NCBI GenBank assembly: GCA_024403995.1
Contig: JAKSQT010000015.1
Span: forward strand, 1 to 38,633
Source of the DNA: Ruminococcus sp.
GTDB lineage: Bacteria > Bacillota > Clostridia > Oscillospirales > Ruminococcaceae
Reading direction: 5' to 3'
DNA: 38,633 bases
Shown here: piece after piece, positions 31,550-38,633 of the stretch
Position numbering within the stretch: the stretch's first letter is position 1
Layout of the letters: each line of letters opens with the position of its first letter
Notes under the pieces: generated by a model
What the model saw: only the letters and a program-made list of their open reading frames with translations
What the model was told of the DNA's origin: nothing
The model's database searches: none
Translations under genes and position numbers: made by a program

Positions 31550-32638
31550 CTATGTAAAGTCACGCCACCAGCGGTTCTGGTAATTGGCAGAATTATCGGG
31601 AGAGAAAGTCTCGCAGAGATGAGGAGTTACGACATTGAGACCGAGCTTGTCAGCCTGAATCGTAAATCTTTCTGGGCAGTCGTCCCAGCCATGATTAGAA
31701 AGTACGAATGCTCCCCAATGTATCGGCAGGACTGTGCCTGCCTTGACGATATCGGCGGCATTAGCTGATTCTTCAGGGAAAAGGTGGCTGTGATGCCAAT
31801 TTGAGTTATACTGACCGCATTCCATGAGTGCAAAGTCGAAATCACCGAAACGGTCATGAATTTCCTGAAAATGACCGCCGAATCCGCCGTCACCGCTGTC
31901 GAAAATGCTGTATGTGTCGTCACGGATAACCCATGAGCACCACTGTGTCATGTCGGAGTCAATAAGCCGTCTGCCTGTGAAATGGCGGCTCGGACAGCAG
32001 TTTATCTCAATATTGCCTATATTCAGCTTGTCCCACCATGTAACGGTACTGATCTTGTTTTCGGGAATCTTCCAGCGCTCAAGATGCTTTTCAACACCAA
32101 GCGGGACAATGAATATGTCTGATTTGGCATTCAGCTCCTTCACTGCCTGTTGGTCAAGGTGGTCATAGTGGTCATGTGACAGCAGAACTGCATCAAGATG
32201 CGGCAGATCTTTTACGCTGACTGTAGGCTCACTGAAACGCTTCGGACCTATCCACTGCATTGGCGAGCATCTTTCCGAAAATACAGGATCGCAAAGCAGA
32301 TTATAACCGTGGAACTGGATTAGTACTGAGGAATGTCCGAACCATGTCACCATGACATTATTTTCGTCTGCGAGGCTGAAATCAGGCGTACTTACAGGAA
32401 GTTCATCAACAGGTGACGTGTCCTTTGAAGATATGCGTATATCCTCGATATTGCTTTCAACTGTCCATTTTTCAGGATAAATGAATTTTTTTCCGTCATA
32501 GTATTCAGTGCGTGTGCTGTATTCCTTACGGTCTGATTTTGACGGCATACCGCCAAAGCTCGGATAAAATCTGATGAAAAGGAGAACTGCGGCGATCAAT
32601 GCGATGATAACACTTAAAACGATCAATAGTTTTTTCAT
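31550..32638 (-). CDS. NAPE-PLD/RomA-like metallo-beta-lactamase-fold hydrolase
   Basis: The product has 362 residues. An N-terminal membrane anchor lies at about 3-22. The metallo-beta-lactamase fold follows: VTWFGHSSVLIQFHG, LLCDPVFSERCSP, the metal-binding SHDHYDHLD, then PSRHFTGR, FDSGDGGFGGHF, MECGQYN and PIHWG. The ordering and the GPKRF segment match the family of N-acylphosphatidylethanolamine phospholipase D-like enzymes, which act on phospholipids in animals; bacterial members are mostly uncharacterised. AGGAAGG precedes the ATG. It is transcribed alone, convergent with the histidine kinase. Confidence 0.88.
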   Translation of the reverse strand: MKKLLIVLSVIIALIAAVLLFIRFYPSFGGMPSKSDRKEYSTRTEYYDGKKFIYPEKWTVESNIEDIRISSKDTSPVDELPVSTPDFSLADENNVMVTWFGHSSVLIQFHGYNLLCDPVFSERCSPMQWIGPKRFSEPTVSVKDLPHLDAVLLSHDHYDHLDQQAVKELNAKSDIFIVPLGVEKHLERWKIPENKISTVTWWDKLNIGNIEINCCPSRHFTGRRLIDSDMTQWCSWVIRDDTYSIFDSGDGGFGGHFQEIHDRFGDFDFALMECGQYNSNWHHSHLFPEESANAADIVKAGTVLPIHWGAFVLSNHGWDDCPERFTIQADKLGLNVVTPHLCETFSPDNSANYQNRWWRDFT

Positions 32639-32696
32639 AGAGCATACCTTCCTGAATTATTGTGAAAACTGCGGCTAATTGGTAAATTCTGAATTT

Positions 32697-32725
32697 ATTA
32701 TAGCACAATGCTTTGTTTATTTCAA
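32697..32725 (-). promoter_or_regulatory. Promoter of the metallo-hydrolase gene
   Basis: The minus strand reads TTGAAA, a 17-nt spacer and TATAAT, about 60 nt before the ATG at 32638. Confidence 0.75.
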
Positions 32726-32841
32726 CACTTTATTATGTGAAAATATTTTTAATAATTTGTGCTAATCTAACTAAATAAACAAATACATATTGTGCAAATG
32801 GTAAAAAGAAAAGAATAAATGTCATAATAAATAAAAACACA

Positions 32842-32870
32842 TTGCATAATTATTGTTTTTGTGGTAGAAT
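32842..32870 (+). promoter_or_regulatory. Promoter of the cohesin/dockerin gene
   Basis: TTGCAT, a 17-nt spacer and TAGAAT, about 70 nt before the ATG at 32939. Confidence 0.6.
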
Positions 32871-32938
32871 ATAGACATAATGTATGTTCGTAATTGCAGA
32901 ACAGACTGCTCTCAATGAACATAAAGGAGGAAAAAACA

Positions 32939-33895
32939 ATGAAAGAAAAAAACACAAAATCTGCCGTACTTATGAAACGTATGCTTTCGGCTTTATGCAG
33001 TGTATGTATCGGCGCATCATCAGTTTTAGGAAGCGCTTCAGCACTGTATGCAAATGCTGAAATAGCTGATTACGGAGACGAATATGTATTTTCAGGCGAT
33101 GTTTCTCAGGCAAAATCCAAACCTGTCCTCACTGTTTCAAAAAAGACAGTAAGTGCAGAAACAGCCCCCGGTCAGAAAGTAGAGATAAGCATTGACCTTT
33201 CAGGAGAAAATATCGATAATATGTTCTGTACAACAGGTCTGCATATTTTCTGGGACAGCCGTCTTACGCTTGTTCCGGCTAACGAGGATGATCTTGTAAC
33301 TTTCGGCAAAGCAGTGAAAAAAATGCAGTGTGAAGCTGTTAAAATAAAAGATGCAAGCGGAATAGTAATTGCTACCAGCCATTCCGAAAATGCAGGCGTT
33401 TCAGGCAATATCCTCACATTAAAACTCAGACTGCCGCAGGATGCAAAGCCTCTTGACGTTTATCCCATCGATATTGCTTACCAGACAAGACCTCTTATGA
33501 GTGACTTGTTTACAAATAACAAGGACGATGAAAACGGTCATCTCATGCAGGCATGGTTCTTCACAAAGGGCATTAATTCAAAGCAGAATCCGTCAGATGA
33601 TGAACTTCTTATCGCAAGCAATGCGGATTTTGCAGACGGATACATAGCTGTAGCTGAAGCAGTAACAACAACTTCCACGACTACATCGACCACTACAACA
33701 AAGCCTACAACAACAACTTCCACAACTACATCAACAACCACAACAAAGCCTACAACGACAACTTCCACAACTACATCGACTACCACAACAAAGCCTACAA
33801 CAACAACTTCCACGACCACAACGACCACCACAACAAAGCCAACAACAACAACAACTACAACAACAAATACGACAAACACAACAAAGACAACCTAA
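32939..33895 (+). CDS. Secreted cohesin-like domain protein with Thr-rich tail (5' half of a split adaptor scaffoldin)
   Basis: The product has 318 residues from ATG 32939, preceded by AAAGGAGG. The signal peptide ends near ALYANA. Residues about 50-240 resemble a cohesin: PGQKVEISIDLSG, a beta-strand CTTGLHIFWDSRLTLVP, GNILTLKLRLP and the closing FADGYIAVAEA. A Thr-rich linker of 15-residue units (TTTTSTTTSTTTTKP) follows and is cut by TAA at 33893-33895. The same frame continues open for another 254 codons into a dockerin. The intact gene (572 residues) would match single-cohesin plus dockerin adaptors such as ScaC of Ruminococcus flavefaciens. As it stands, the product is a free cohesin without an anchor. 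Cohesin assignment is by eye and moderately sure. Confidence 0.75.
   Translation: MKEKNTKSAVLMKRMLSALCSVCIGASSVLGSASALYANAEIADYGDEYVFSGDVSQAKSKPVLTVSKKTVSAETAPGQKVEISIDLSGENIDNMFCTTGLHIFWDSRLTLVPANEDDLVTFGKAVKKMQCEAVKIKDASGIVIATSHSENAGVSGNILTLKLRLPQDAKPLDVYPIDIAYQTRPLMSDLFTNNKDDENGHLMQAWFFTKGINSKQNPSDDELLIASNADFADGYIAVAEAVTTTSTTTSTTTTKPTTTTSTTTSTTTTKPTTTTSTTTSTTTTKPTTTTSTTTTTTTTKPTTTTTTTTNTTNTTKTT
33662..33840 (+). repeat. 45-bp tandem repeats encoding Thr-rich linker
   Basis: Four nearly identical 45-bp units of ACN codons encode TTTTSTTTSTTTTKP-type blocks. Less regular ACN runs extend to about 34070. Such runs are prone to slippage and length change. Confidence 0.85.
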
Positions 33896-34657
33896 GCAAC
33901 GAACACAACAAACACTAAGACGACAACTTCATCAACGACCACAACAACCACTACAACGACAACTTCCACAACCACATCAACAACCACTACTACTACGACA
34001 ACAACAACGACTACAACCACCACTACTACGACAACAACAAAACCTGTAACAACGACAACAACTTCGCCTGAGTTTAAGTGCAGTGTAAAATTTGTTGATG
34101 AGTCCGACAAGCCGATAAAAGATGTAAGATTTACTATCAAGGCAGGCAAGCAGAATATAGGTCCGTATACATCAGACGGAAAGGCTTATACATTCACATT
34201 TAAGGAGGAGATAGGCTATATCACTGTAATTTCTGTTCCTGAGGAGTATTATCTGCCTGAATCTGAAACAGCTTTTTCAATGTGGAATTCTGATATCGTT
34301 ATTAACCTGAAATCAAGACCTGTGACTACAACAACTGCTAAAACAACTACTACGACAACAACTACTACAGTAACAACAACGACCATTCCAGTAAAGCCTG
34401 TTATCAATTACGGTGATGTGAACGGCGATAAAAAGGTAGATTCCCGTGATGCAAGCGCAGTTCTCATTGAATATGCTAAATCTTCAACTGTTGCCGGCGG
34501 TTCATTCACTGAGACTCAGAAACTTGCCGCAGATATCAACGGTGACAAAAAAGTAGATTCAAGGGATGCCTCGGCTATACTTCTGTACTATGCTCTTTCG
34601 TCAACAAACAAGTACAGCCGTATTGAAGACTTTATGGCTGATTATTTCAAGAAATAA
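33896..34657 (+). pseudogene. 3' half of the split adaptor: Thr linker, CnaB-like domain, type I dockerin
   Basis: This half is in frame with 32939-33895 across a single TAA. It continues the Thr-rich linker to about 34068. A domain of about 80 residues follows (KCSVKFVDESDKPIKDVRF, FKEEIGYITVISVP), resembling a CnaB/SpaA prealbumin module. A second Thr linker and a full dockerin come next. The two Ca-binding repeats read GDVNGDKKVDSRDASAVL and ADINGDKKVDSRDASAILL. The internal ATG at 34280 has no good ribosome site, so independent translation is unlikely. Dockerins bind cohesins on scaffoldins; the SRDASA recognition residues equal those of the GH3 enzyme at 37054. Readthrough of the stop would restore the complete adaptor. 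Confidence 0.75.
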
Positions 34658-34662
34658 CATTG

Positions 34663-34692
34663 TCCTCCTGTCCGTGCGGCAGGAGGATTTTT
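34663..34692 (+). terminator. Terminator after dockerin
   Basis: TCCTCCTG and CAGGAGGA pair around a 9-nt loop and are followed by TTTTT. Confidence 0.88.
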
Positions 34693-34708
34693 CATTAAAA
34701 TGCAATAC

Positions 34709-34737
34709 TTGCAACAAATTAAAATATATGTTATAAT
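34709..34737 (+). promoter_or_regulatory. Promoter of the PglX-like methyltransferase
   Basis: TTGCAA, a 17-nt spacer and TATAAT. The transcript would start inside or just before the R1 remnant. Confidence 0.7.
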
Positions 34738-34742
34738 CAGAA

Positions 34743-34800
34743 TAGAATTTTTTCTTCAGGACAAGCAGAAAAATTCAGGTTTTAGTTTGGTGAGCAATAT
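34743..34800. repeat. R1 remnant in methyltransferase leader
   Basis: About 58 bp matching the right end of R1 (CTTCAGGACAAGCAGAAAAA then TTCAGG and GAGCAATAT) with about seven differences. The left two thirds are missing. It occupies the 5' untranslated region between the promoter and the ribosome site. Confidence 0.8.
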
Positions 34801-34816
34801 GAAAGGCGGCGTGTTA

Positions 34817-36994
34817 ATGGATAAGCAGACTATGAAAAATCTTGCGGCAGAGGCTCATGAGCGTCTGATCGGCGGTATATCTGAGAAAAACGGTGCTGTC
34901 AGCAGTGAGCTTGCCGAGGAATATGCATTTTTCTGGTTCAGCCGTCTTATTGCTGTCAGGTATATGCAGGCTAATGGTTTTGATGTCGGAAACGGGATTT
35001 TTCAGGCTGCCGTTACGGAAAGCAATGAGATATGGGCGGCAAAGTTCCTTGATGTATGCCGCAGAAATAAAAATGTTTCAGCCTTTTTTTCTGATGATGA
35101 AAAATATATCATACCAAGTGGTCTTACGGGCGAAAACGGGCTTGTCTGCGCTGTGCTGAATGAGATAAGCGATGATGTTTTCTGCGGAAACGTTCAGGTC
35201 ATCGGCTGGCTCTATCAGTTTTTCAACAGCAGCACGAAAAGCATGGTATACAGTGAACTGAAAAACAATGTGAAGATATCGCCTGAAAAAATACCTGCCG
35301 CAACACAGATATTCACTCCGGACTGGATAGTGCAGTATATGGTCGAAAATACGCTTGGAAAGCTCTGGAACGACTGCGGCGGCGGACTTGGATTTGAGTA
35401 TTGTGCCGATTTTGCGGAAAGCGGAAATGCCGGGAAGCGTTCTCCCGAAAGCATAACTTTTATTGATCCCTGCATGGGATGCGGAAATATTCTGGTATAT
35501 GCTTTTGACGTGTTCATGCGGATATACCATTCATGCGGATACAGCGATGATGAGGCGGTACGCTTTATTCTCACGAAAAATCTGTTCGGCCTTGACATAG
35601 ACAGACGTTCATACAGGCTTGCCGTTTTCTCACTTCTGATGAAAGCGGCGGAATACAGCCCGTCTGTTCTGAACAGCGGTATTTCGCTGAATCTTGCGGA
35701 ATTCAGTTCGGCGGCAGAGAAATGCAGAAGTTCAGGCGGCGGATATAATGATGTGTCACAGTACTGCGATATCTACGGTTCGCTTCTTCACGGCGGCGAC
35801 ATGGATTTTCCGTATGCAGAAAAAATCGACCGCATACTTTCGGGAAAGTACGATATAGTAGTGACTAATCCTCCGTATATGTCAAGCAGCAATATGAACG
35901 GACGGCTGCTTGCATATGTCAGGGAGAATTATTTTGATTACCGTGCCGATCTGTTTTCGGCATTTGTGACGAGATGCTCTGATTTTACGAAAAAAGACGG
36001 ATATTCGGGATTTCTGACACCATATGTCTGGATGTTCATTCAAAGCTATGAAAAGCTGCGCCGGACTCTGATCGAAACGCATACCATACGTACACTTGTT
36101 CAGTTTGAATATTCATCATTCCGTGATGCGACAGTGCCGCTTTGTATGTTTACCATGAAAAAGGACGGCTTGTGCGGCAAAGGAAAATATATACGCCTGT
36201 CCGAATTCAGGGGAGATATGGAAATTCAGCGTATCAAGACTCTCGAAGCGCTGAAAAACGATGACTGCGGCTATGTCTATAAGGCATCACCCAAGAATTT
36301 CATGAAAATGCCGAATGTCCCGACAGCATACTGGATAAGTGAGCGTGTTGCGGAGCTTTATGAAAAATATCAGCCGCTCAGTGATTTTGCCGCACCGAGA
36401 AAGGGAAATTCTACATCGGACAACGATCGTTTTCTGAGATACTGGTATGAGGTCGATATCAACAGGCTGAATACAGGCTGCACCGAGCTGAAACGTGAGA
36501 ATACCCTTGAAAAGTACTGGTTTCCCTATAATAAGGGCGGCGGCTTCAGAAAGTGGTACGGATTCAATTCGTATGTCATAAACTGGTATGATGATGCCGC
36601 AGAAATAAGAGCGATTCCGACTTCTGTCATTGCAAATTACAAATACTTCATGAAGGCAGGACTTACATGGTCTACTCTTACAAGCGGAAATTTCAGCATA
36701 AGATGGTTCGATGAGGGCTGGATATTCGACAATGGCGGCTGCTGCATATTTGAGCTTGGCGAAAAGCGTGAATATATATGTGCGCTGCTGAATTCAAAGG
36801 TTTTCAGCAGTATTTTCGGACAGCTCAATCCTACGCTGAATTTTCAGTCGGGAGATGTGGCGAAATTTCCGATAGTTTATAAGCCTGACATAAAAATAGA
36901 CAGGCTTGTACATGAGTGTGTGCAGATATCAAAGGATGAATACGATTCATTTGAAACAAGCAGAGATTTCAGGAAACATCCGCTTATACCTTGA
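34817..36994 (+). CDS. PglX-like adenine-specific DNA methyltransferase (orphan)
   Basis: The product has 725 residues from ATG 34817 (AAGGCGG eight nt upstream); upstream in-frame codons come from the R1 remnant and leader and are rejected. The region FTPDWIVQYMVENTLGKLW precedes motif I, DPCMGCGN (Asp217), where PACGSG is usual. Motif IV is NPPY (Asn351), the N6-adenine type. It continues MSSSNMNGRLLAYVRENY and DLFSAFVTRCSDFTKKDGY, then FLTPYVWMFIQSYEKLR, all close to BREX PglX enzymes. The C-terminal part (about 500-725) looks like a target-recognition domain with FNYxxGG-like NKGGGFRKWYGF. It is shorter than typical PglX (about 1200). No other BREX or restriction gene lies in the window, so it appears to act alone. 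A fused nuclease motif is not visible. Confidence 0.85.
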   Translation: MDKQTMKNLAAEAHERLIGGISEKNGAVSSELAEEYAFFWFSRLIAVRYMQANGFDVGNGIFQAAVTESNEIWAAKFLDVCRRNKNVSAFFSDDEKYIIPSGLTGENGLVCAVLNEISDDVFCGNVQVIGWLYQFFNSSTKSMVYSELKNNVKISPEKIPAATQIFTPDWIVQYMVENTLGKLWNDCGGGLGFEYCADFAESGNAGKRSPESITFIDPCMGCGNILVYAFDVFMRIYHSCGYSDDEAVRFILTKNLFGLDIDRRSYRLAVFSLLMKAAEYSPSVLNSGISLNLAEFSSAAEKCRSSGGGYNDVSQYCDIYGSLLHGGDMDFPYAEKIDRILSGKYDIVVTNPPYMSSSNMNGRLLAYVRENYFDYRADLFSAFVTRCSDFTKKDGYSGFLTPYVWMFIQSYEKLRRTLIETHTIRTLVQFEYSSFRDATVPLCMFTMKKDGLCGKGKYIRLSEFRGDMEIQRIKTLEALKNDDCGYVYKASPKNFMKMPNVPTAYWISERVAELYEKYQPLSDFAAPRKGNSTSDNDRFLRYWYEVDINRLNTGCTELKRENTLEKYWFPYNKGGGFRKWYGFNSYVINWYDDAAEIRAIPTSVIANYKYFMKAGLTWSTLTSGNFSIRWFDEGWIFDNGGCCIFELGEKREYICALLNSKVFSSIFGQLNPTLNFQSGDVAKFPIVYKPDIKIDRLVHECVQISKDEYDSFETSRDFRKHPLIP

Positions 36995-37019
36995 CAAATA
37001 TTGCTTTCGGTGATACAAT
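36991..37019 (+). promoter_or_regulatory. Promoter of GH3 gene
   Basis: TTGACA, a 17-nt spacer and TACAAT. The -35 overlaps the methyltransferase stop codon. Confidence 0.75.
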
Positions 37020-37053
37020 TTATATAGTATTTTCTTTGAAGAGGCGATAAAAA

Positions 37054-38502
37054 ATGTTGAATAAGCGAATGAAAAATTTAAAATACAGATCATTGACTGC
37101 TGTACTTGTCACTGCCGAAATTGCTGCATCAAGCTTTCTTATGGGGGCGGATTATGCTGACAACGGCAATTCTGTGCCGAAAAATGCGGCTGGGACAGGT
37201 CTGACATCTTACAGGATAGCACAGACCGTGAAAAAAATGCCGCTTCATGAAAAAGTGTGCCAGATGTTCGTGGTGCGCCCAGAGGAGCTTACAGGCGGCG
37301 CTGATTATAAATCTGCCACAGCGGCTACCCGTGACTGTCTGAAAGAATATCCTGTCGGCGGACTTGTATATACAAGTCTCAATCTTTCTTCACAGACACA
37401 GGTGCGTCAGCTCATTTCCGATACGGCGGGATATGCCGAGGAAAATGGCTGCAATCCGCTGTTTTACTGTGTTGACGAGGAAGGCGGAAATGTCGCAAGA
37501 TGTGCATATTCAGTCCATACGACCGCTTTCAGTCCTATGTATAACTACAGAAACATGGGAACAGTCAGGGCTTATGCAAATGCACGGACTATTGGTGGCG
37601 ATATAGGCTCGCTCGGCTTCAATGTGGATTTTGCGCCTGTTGCCGATGTCTGGTCAAATCAGCAGAATACCGTTATCGGTACCCGTGCATACAGTGACAG
37701 CTTTACACAGGCGGCTGAACTGCTCGGACAGGCTGTAAAAGGCTTCAGGGACAGCGAAGTATACTGCACTCTCAAACATTTTCCGGGTCACGGCGATACC
37801 GTGGAGGATTCACATGACGGCATGGCTGTTGCTCATAAACCGGCAGATGAGATACGTGCGAATGAGTATCTTCCGTTTGAATCGGGCATAAAGGCAGGGG
37901 CAGAATTTGTCATGGTCGGACATATCACCGTTCCTGCAATGGACACACTTCCGGCATCTCTCTCGGAAAAGATAGTTACAGGCGAACTGCGTGAAAAACT
38001 CGGTTTTGACGGAATTATTATAACCGATGCTCTTGGAATGGGAGCAATAATCAATGAATACGGCAGTGGTGAGGCTGCTGTCATGGCGGTCGAGGCAGGA
38101 AACGATATCCTTCTTTCACCGCAGAATCTGCCAGAGGCTGTAAGCTGTATCGAGGAAGCCGTCAAAAGCGGAAGAATACCCGAAAGCCGCATAGACGAGA
38201 GCGTTGAGAGGATATTGTCAATGAAAAGCCGTAAAATGAAGATAAAGCTTGAAAGCTTAACGGGTGATGTCAATGATGACGGAAAGATCGATTCCCGTGA
38301 TGCAAGTGCAGTGCTTGCGGAATATGCAGGTACTTCGGCAGGCAGGGCAGAGTCGTTTTCGGAGATACAGAAAAAAGCCGCAGATGTCAACGGTGACGGC
38401 AAGGTGGATTCACGTGATGCATCGGCGATTCTTATGTACTATGCAAAGTCATCGGCAGGTTCGGATATTATGCCTGATGAATTTTTCGGCAGGGATAAGT
38501 GA
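37054..38502 (+). CDS. Secreted GH3 beta-N-acetylhexosaminidase-like enzyme with C-terminal dockerin
   Basis: The product has 482 residues. The signal peptide ends near LMGADYA. A GH3 catalytic domain of about 60-395 follows, with LHEKVCQMFVV, DEEGGNVAR, GFNVDFAPVADVW and the NagZ signature KHFPGHGDT...DSH, whose His/Asp act as acid/base. The nucleophile is Asp325 in IITDALGM. The dockerin at about 402-475 has two Ca-binding repeats (GDVNDDGKIDSRDASAVL, ADVNGDGKVDSRDASAIL). NagZ enzymes cut N-acetylglucosamine from peptidoglycan or chitin fragments and are normally free or lipid-anchored. Here the dockerin would place the enzyme on a scaffoldin. GAGGCG precedes the ATG. The dockerin matches the one at 34432-34600, implying the same cohesin partner class. 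Confidence 0.92.
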   Translation: MLNKRMKNLKYRSLTAVLVTAEIAASSFLMGADYADNGNSVPKNAAGTGLTSYRIAQTVKKMPLHEKVCQMFVVRPEELTGGADYKSATAATRDCLKEYPVGGLVYTSLNLSSQTQVRQLISDTAGYAEENGCNPLFYCVDEEGGNVARCAYSVHTTAFSPMYNYRNMGTVRAYANARTIGGDIGSLGFNVDFAPVADVWSNQQNTVIGTRAYSDSFTQAAELLGQAVKGFRDSEVYCTLKHFPGHGDTVEDSHDGMAVAHKPADEIRANEYLPFESGIKAGAEFVMVGHITVPAMDTLPASLSEKIVTGELREKLGFDGIIITDALGMGAIINEYGSGEAAVMAVEAGNDILLSPQNLPEAVSCIEEAVKSGRIPESRIDESVERILSMKSRKMKIKLESLTGDVNDDGKIDSRDASAVLAEYAGTSAGRAESFSEIQKKAADVNGDGKVDSRDASAILMYYAKSSAGSDIMPDEFFGRDK

Positions 38503-38545
38503 TTGGGAAAATGAAAATCAATTTTCAGGTTCAAGAATGATTGCC

Positions 38546-38574
38546 TTGACAAAGTGCGTAGGTAATGATAAAAT
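38546..38574 (+). promoter_or_regulatory. Promoter reading out of the window, next to R2
   Basis: TTGACA, a 17-nt spacer and TAAAAT. The R2 copy begins four nt after the -10, so the transcript would start in R2. Confidence 0.55.
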
Positions 38575-38577
38575 TTA

Positions 38578-38633
38578 GGGCAACACCGCACAAAGATTGT
38601 GCGGCAGAAACGCAGTCAGATTTTTCGTCAGAT
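38578..38633. mobile_element. R2 MITE-like element, copy cut by window edge
   Basis: It begins GGGCAACACCGCACAAAG after a TA and follows the full R2 copy (in inverse orientation) with one visible difference over 56 bp. Confidence 0.85.

Noticed and set aside
33538..34149. Long minus-strand frames rich in Val opposite the Thr linker
   Set aside because: They are the antisense of ACN repeats (GTN = Val) with no ribosome site or signal.
34280..34657. Independent small dockerin gene starting at ATG 34280
   Set aside because: No ribosome site or signal peptide; the frame is continuous upstream to the TAA at 33893, so it is the end of the split adaptor.
34817..36994. Type IIG restriction-modification fusion
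   Set aside because: No PD-ExK nuclease motif is seen at either end; only methyltransferase and target-recognition parts are visible.

Overview
The window looks like a chromosomal segment of a gut or rumen Ruminococcus (Firmicutes, Oscillospiraceae). The evidence is two nearly identical type I dockerins carrying an SRDASA motif, a cohesin-like domain joined to Thr-rich linkers, moderate-to-low GC, Gram-positive lipoprotein and sortase machinery, strong AAGGAGG ribosome binding sites and TTGACA-N17-TATAAT promoters. No rRNA, tRNA or CRISPR array was seen.

Layout. (1) 1-4156, minus strand: an ECF sigma factor, its overlapping membrane anti-sigma-like partner, and a secreted transglutaminase-like lipoprotein. 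Four copies of one bipartite promoter motif link them: one before the sigma gene and three in a 97-bp tandem array before the lipoprotein. (2) 4695-15284, plus strand: a pilus operon built like the streptococcal FCT loci. It holds a catalytically dead SipA-type signal-peptidase homologue, a class B sortase, a 2060-residue adhesin with InlB-type B-repeats, an FctA-like backbone pilin and a second class B sortase. (3) 15302-18907: a metal (Zn-type) ABC uptake operon behind a Fur/Zur-like operator, ending in a small lipoprotein and a divergent peptide deformylase. (4) 18925-25109, minus strand: a MacB/FtsX-type exporter pair, and a solute-binding lipoprotein co-transcribed with a membrane GGDEF protein. 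(5) 25286-27473: endonuclease V and a MATE exporter. (6) 27490-28140: a methyltransferase pseudogene broken by small mobile repeats. (7) 28235-32725: an OmpR-type two-component system convergent with a NAPE-PLD-like metallo-hydrolase. (8) 32842-38502: a cohesin/dockerin adaptor gene split by one in-frame stop, an orphan PglX-like DNA methyltransferase, and a dockerin-bearing GH3 (NagZ-like) enzyme.

At least four families of short palindromic, MITE-like repeats run through the window; I call them R1 to R4. R1 is 162 bp with TA ends; two copies are identical and one is a remnant. R2 is 174 bp, with TA duplications, one hairpin deletion form, and one copy cut by the right edge. R3 hosts a nested R2. 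R4 copies sit inside the loops of rho-independent terminators. They account for most of the long intergenic regions, one gene disruption and several altered leaders.

The most notable items are the FCT-like pilus locus with its pseudo-signal peptidase, the fourfold ECF promoter signature with its tandem array, the terminator-loop location of R4, and the single stop codon that separates a cohesin from its dockerin.
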